Shown here in pieces: positions 14,107-14,283 of a stretch of DNA of 14,283 nt (the first letter of the stretch is position 1; every line of letters begins with the position of its first letter). The notes beneath the pieces are model-generated. The model was not told the origin of the DNA. It saw only the letters and a list, made by a program, of their open reading frames with translations, and did no database searches. Source of the stretch: Streptomyces sp. NRRL F-5122 (lineage in GTDB: Bacteria > Actinomycetota > Actinomycetes > Streptomycetales > Streptomycetaceae); NCBI RefSeq assembly GCF_001507435.1, contig NZ_LMWH01000311.1, positions 1-14,283 of the forward strand, read 5' to 3'. A program made the position numbers and the translations under genes.

Positions 14107-14283
14107 TTGCCGGCCTCCTTGCCACCGGAGACGGCCTTGCTACCGGCACCCGCGTGCTCGAGCTGTTCGAGCGCGGTGATCTCCGGGTGGTGCAGGTCGA
14201 AGGCGGGGGATTCGGAACGGATGCGCGGCAGGGTGAGGAAGTTGTGCCGCGGGGGCGGGCAGGAGGTCGCCCACTCGAGGGAA
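14103..14283 (-). CDS. ctaD: Cytochrome c oxidase subunit I, C-terminal end (cut by window edge)
   Basis: Sixty residues' worth of frame to the TGA at 14103 are present. The peptide begins [20 protein letters not shown], the conserved end of heme-copper oxidase subunit I where the last membrane helix leads into the cytoplasmic tail. It continues with [14 protein letters not shown] and an Ala/Gly/Lys-rich tail ending EAGGKxAGK-like. The catalytic heme a, heme a3 and CuB ligands lie outside the window. The overlap with ctaF and the family signature make the identity secure. Confidence 0.95.
   Translation of the reverse strand, partial: SLEWATSCPPPRHNFLTLPRIRSESPAFDLHHPEITALEQLEHAGAGSKAVSGGKEAGK

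Overview
The window is about 70% G+C, strongly GC-biased at third codon positions, with GTG starts, ATGA/GTGA stop-start overlaps and GC-rich terminators. Together with the actinobacterial cytochrome bcc-aa3 genes (di-heme QcrC, three-helix Rieske QcrA, PDWY-type QcrB, CtaF) this points to Streptomyces or a close relative. No mobile element, CRISPR array, tRNA or rRNA was seen. Most of the window looks like conserved core chromosome.

Layout, left to right. (1) 1-941: the N-terminal part of a secreted coiled-coil protein of the NlpC/P60 hydrolase type (minus), with a promoter and a structured leader of about 100 nt. (2) 942-2565: a two-gene minus unit, a small CxxC/CxxC zinc-ribbon-like protein followed by a coiled-coil NYN-domain protein, a putative RNase. 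(3) 2721-3730: a plus unit with a rhomboid-family intramembrane protease overlapping by 4 nt a stand-alone Lrp/AsnC ligand-binding (RAM) domain protein. (4) 3731-4249: a convergent gap with no supported gene. (5) 4250-5957: a SufS-like class V PLP enzyme (minus), whose leader carries a clear SAM-IV-type riboswitch directly behind a good promoter. (6) 6114-7178: trpD. (7) 7255-11572: the respiratory operon ctaE-qcrC-qcrA-qcrB (minus), closed by a 16-bp perfect hairpin terminator. (8) 11759-12160: a degenerate response-regulator receiver protein transcribed away from ctaE. (9) 12278-13579: an L,D-transpeptidase lipoprotein. (10) 13708-14283: ctaF and the 3' end of ctaD, closed by a U-tailed terminator.

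How they work together. CtaD, CtaE and CtaF are subunits of the aa3 oxidase. QcrC, QcrA and QcrB form the menaquinol:cytochrome c reductase. In actinobacteria these assemble into one III2IV2 supercomplex, with QcrC's two c-hemes passing electrons directly to the oxidase. The two halves of the gene set are separated here by an L,D-transpeptidase (peptidoglycan 3-3 cross-linking) and the pseudo-receiver gene. The sulfur-linked enzyme and trpD are separately controlled neighbours.

The best regulatory find is the SAM-IV-type aptamer upstream of the SufS-like gene. Other points worth a second look are the palindromes around the ctaE start and in the ctaE-qcrC spacer, the receiver protein that lacks the conserved Thr/Ser and Lys, and a TGAC tetraloop shared by three terminators. 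I did not find convincing evidence of an entirely new biological system.
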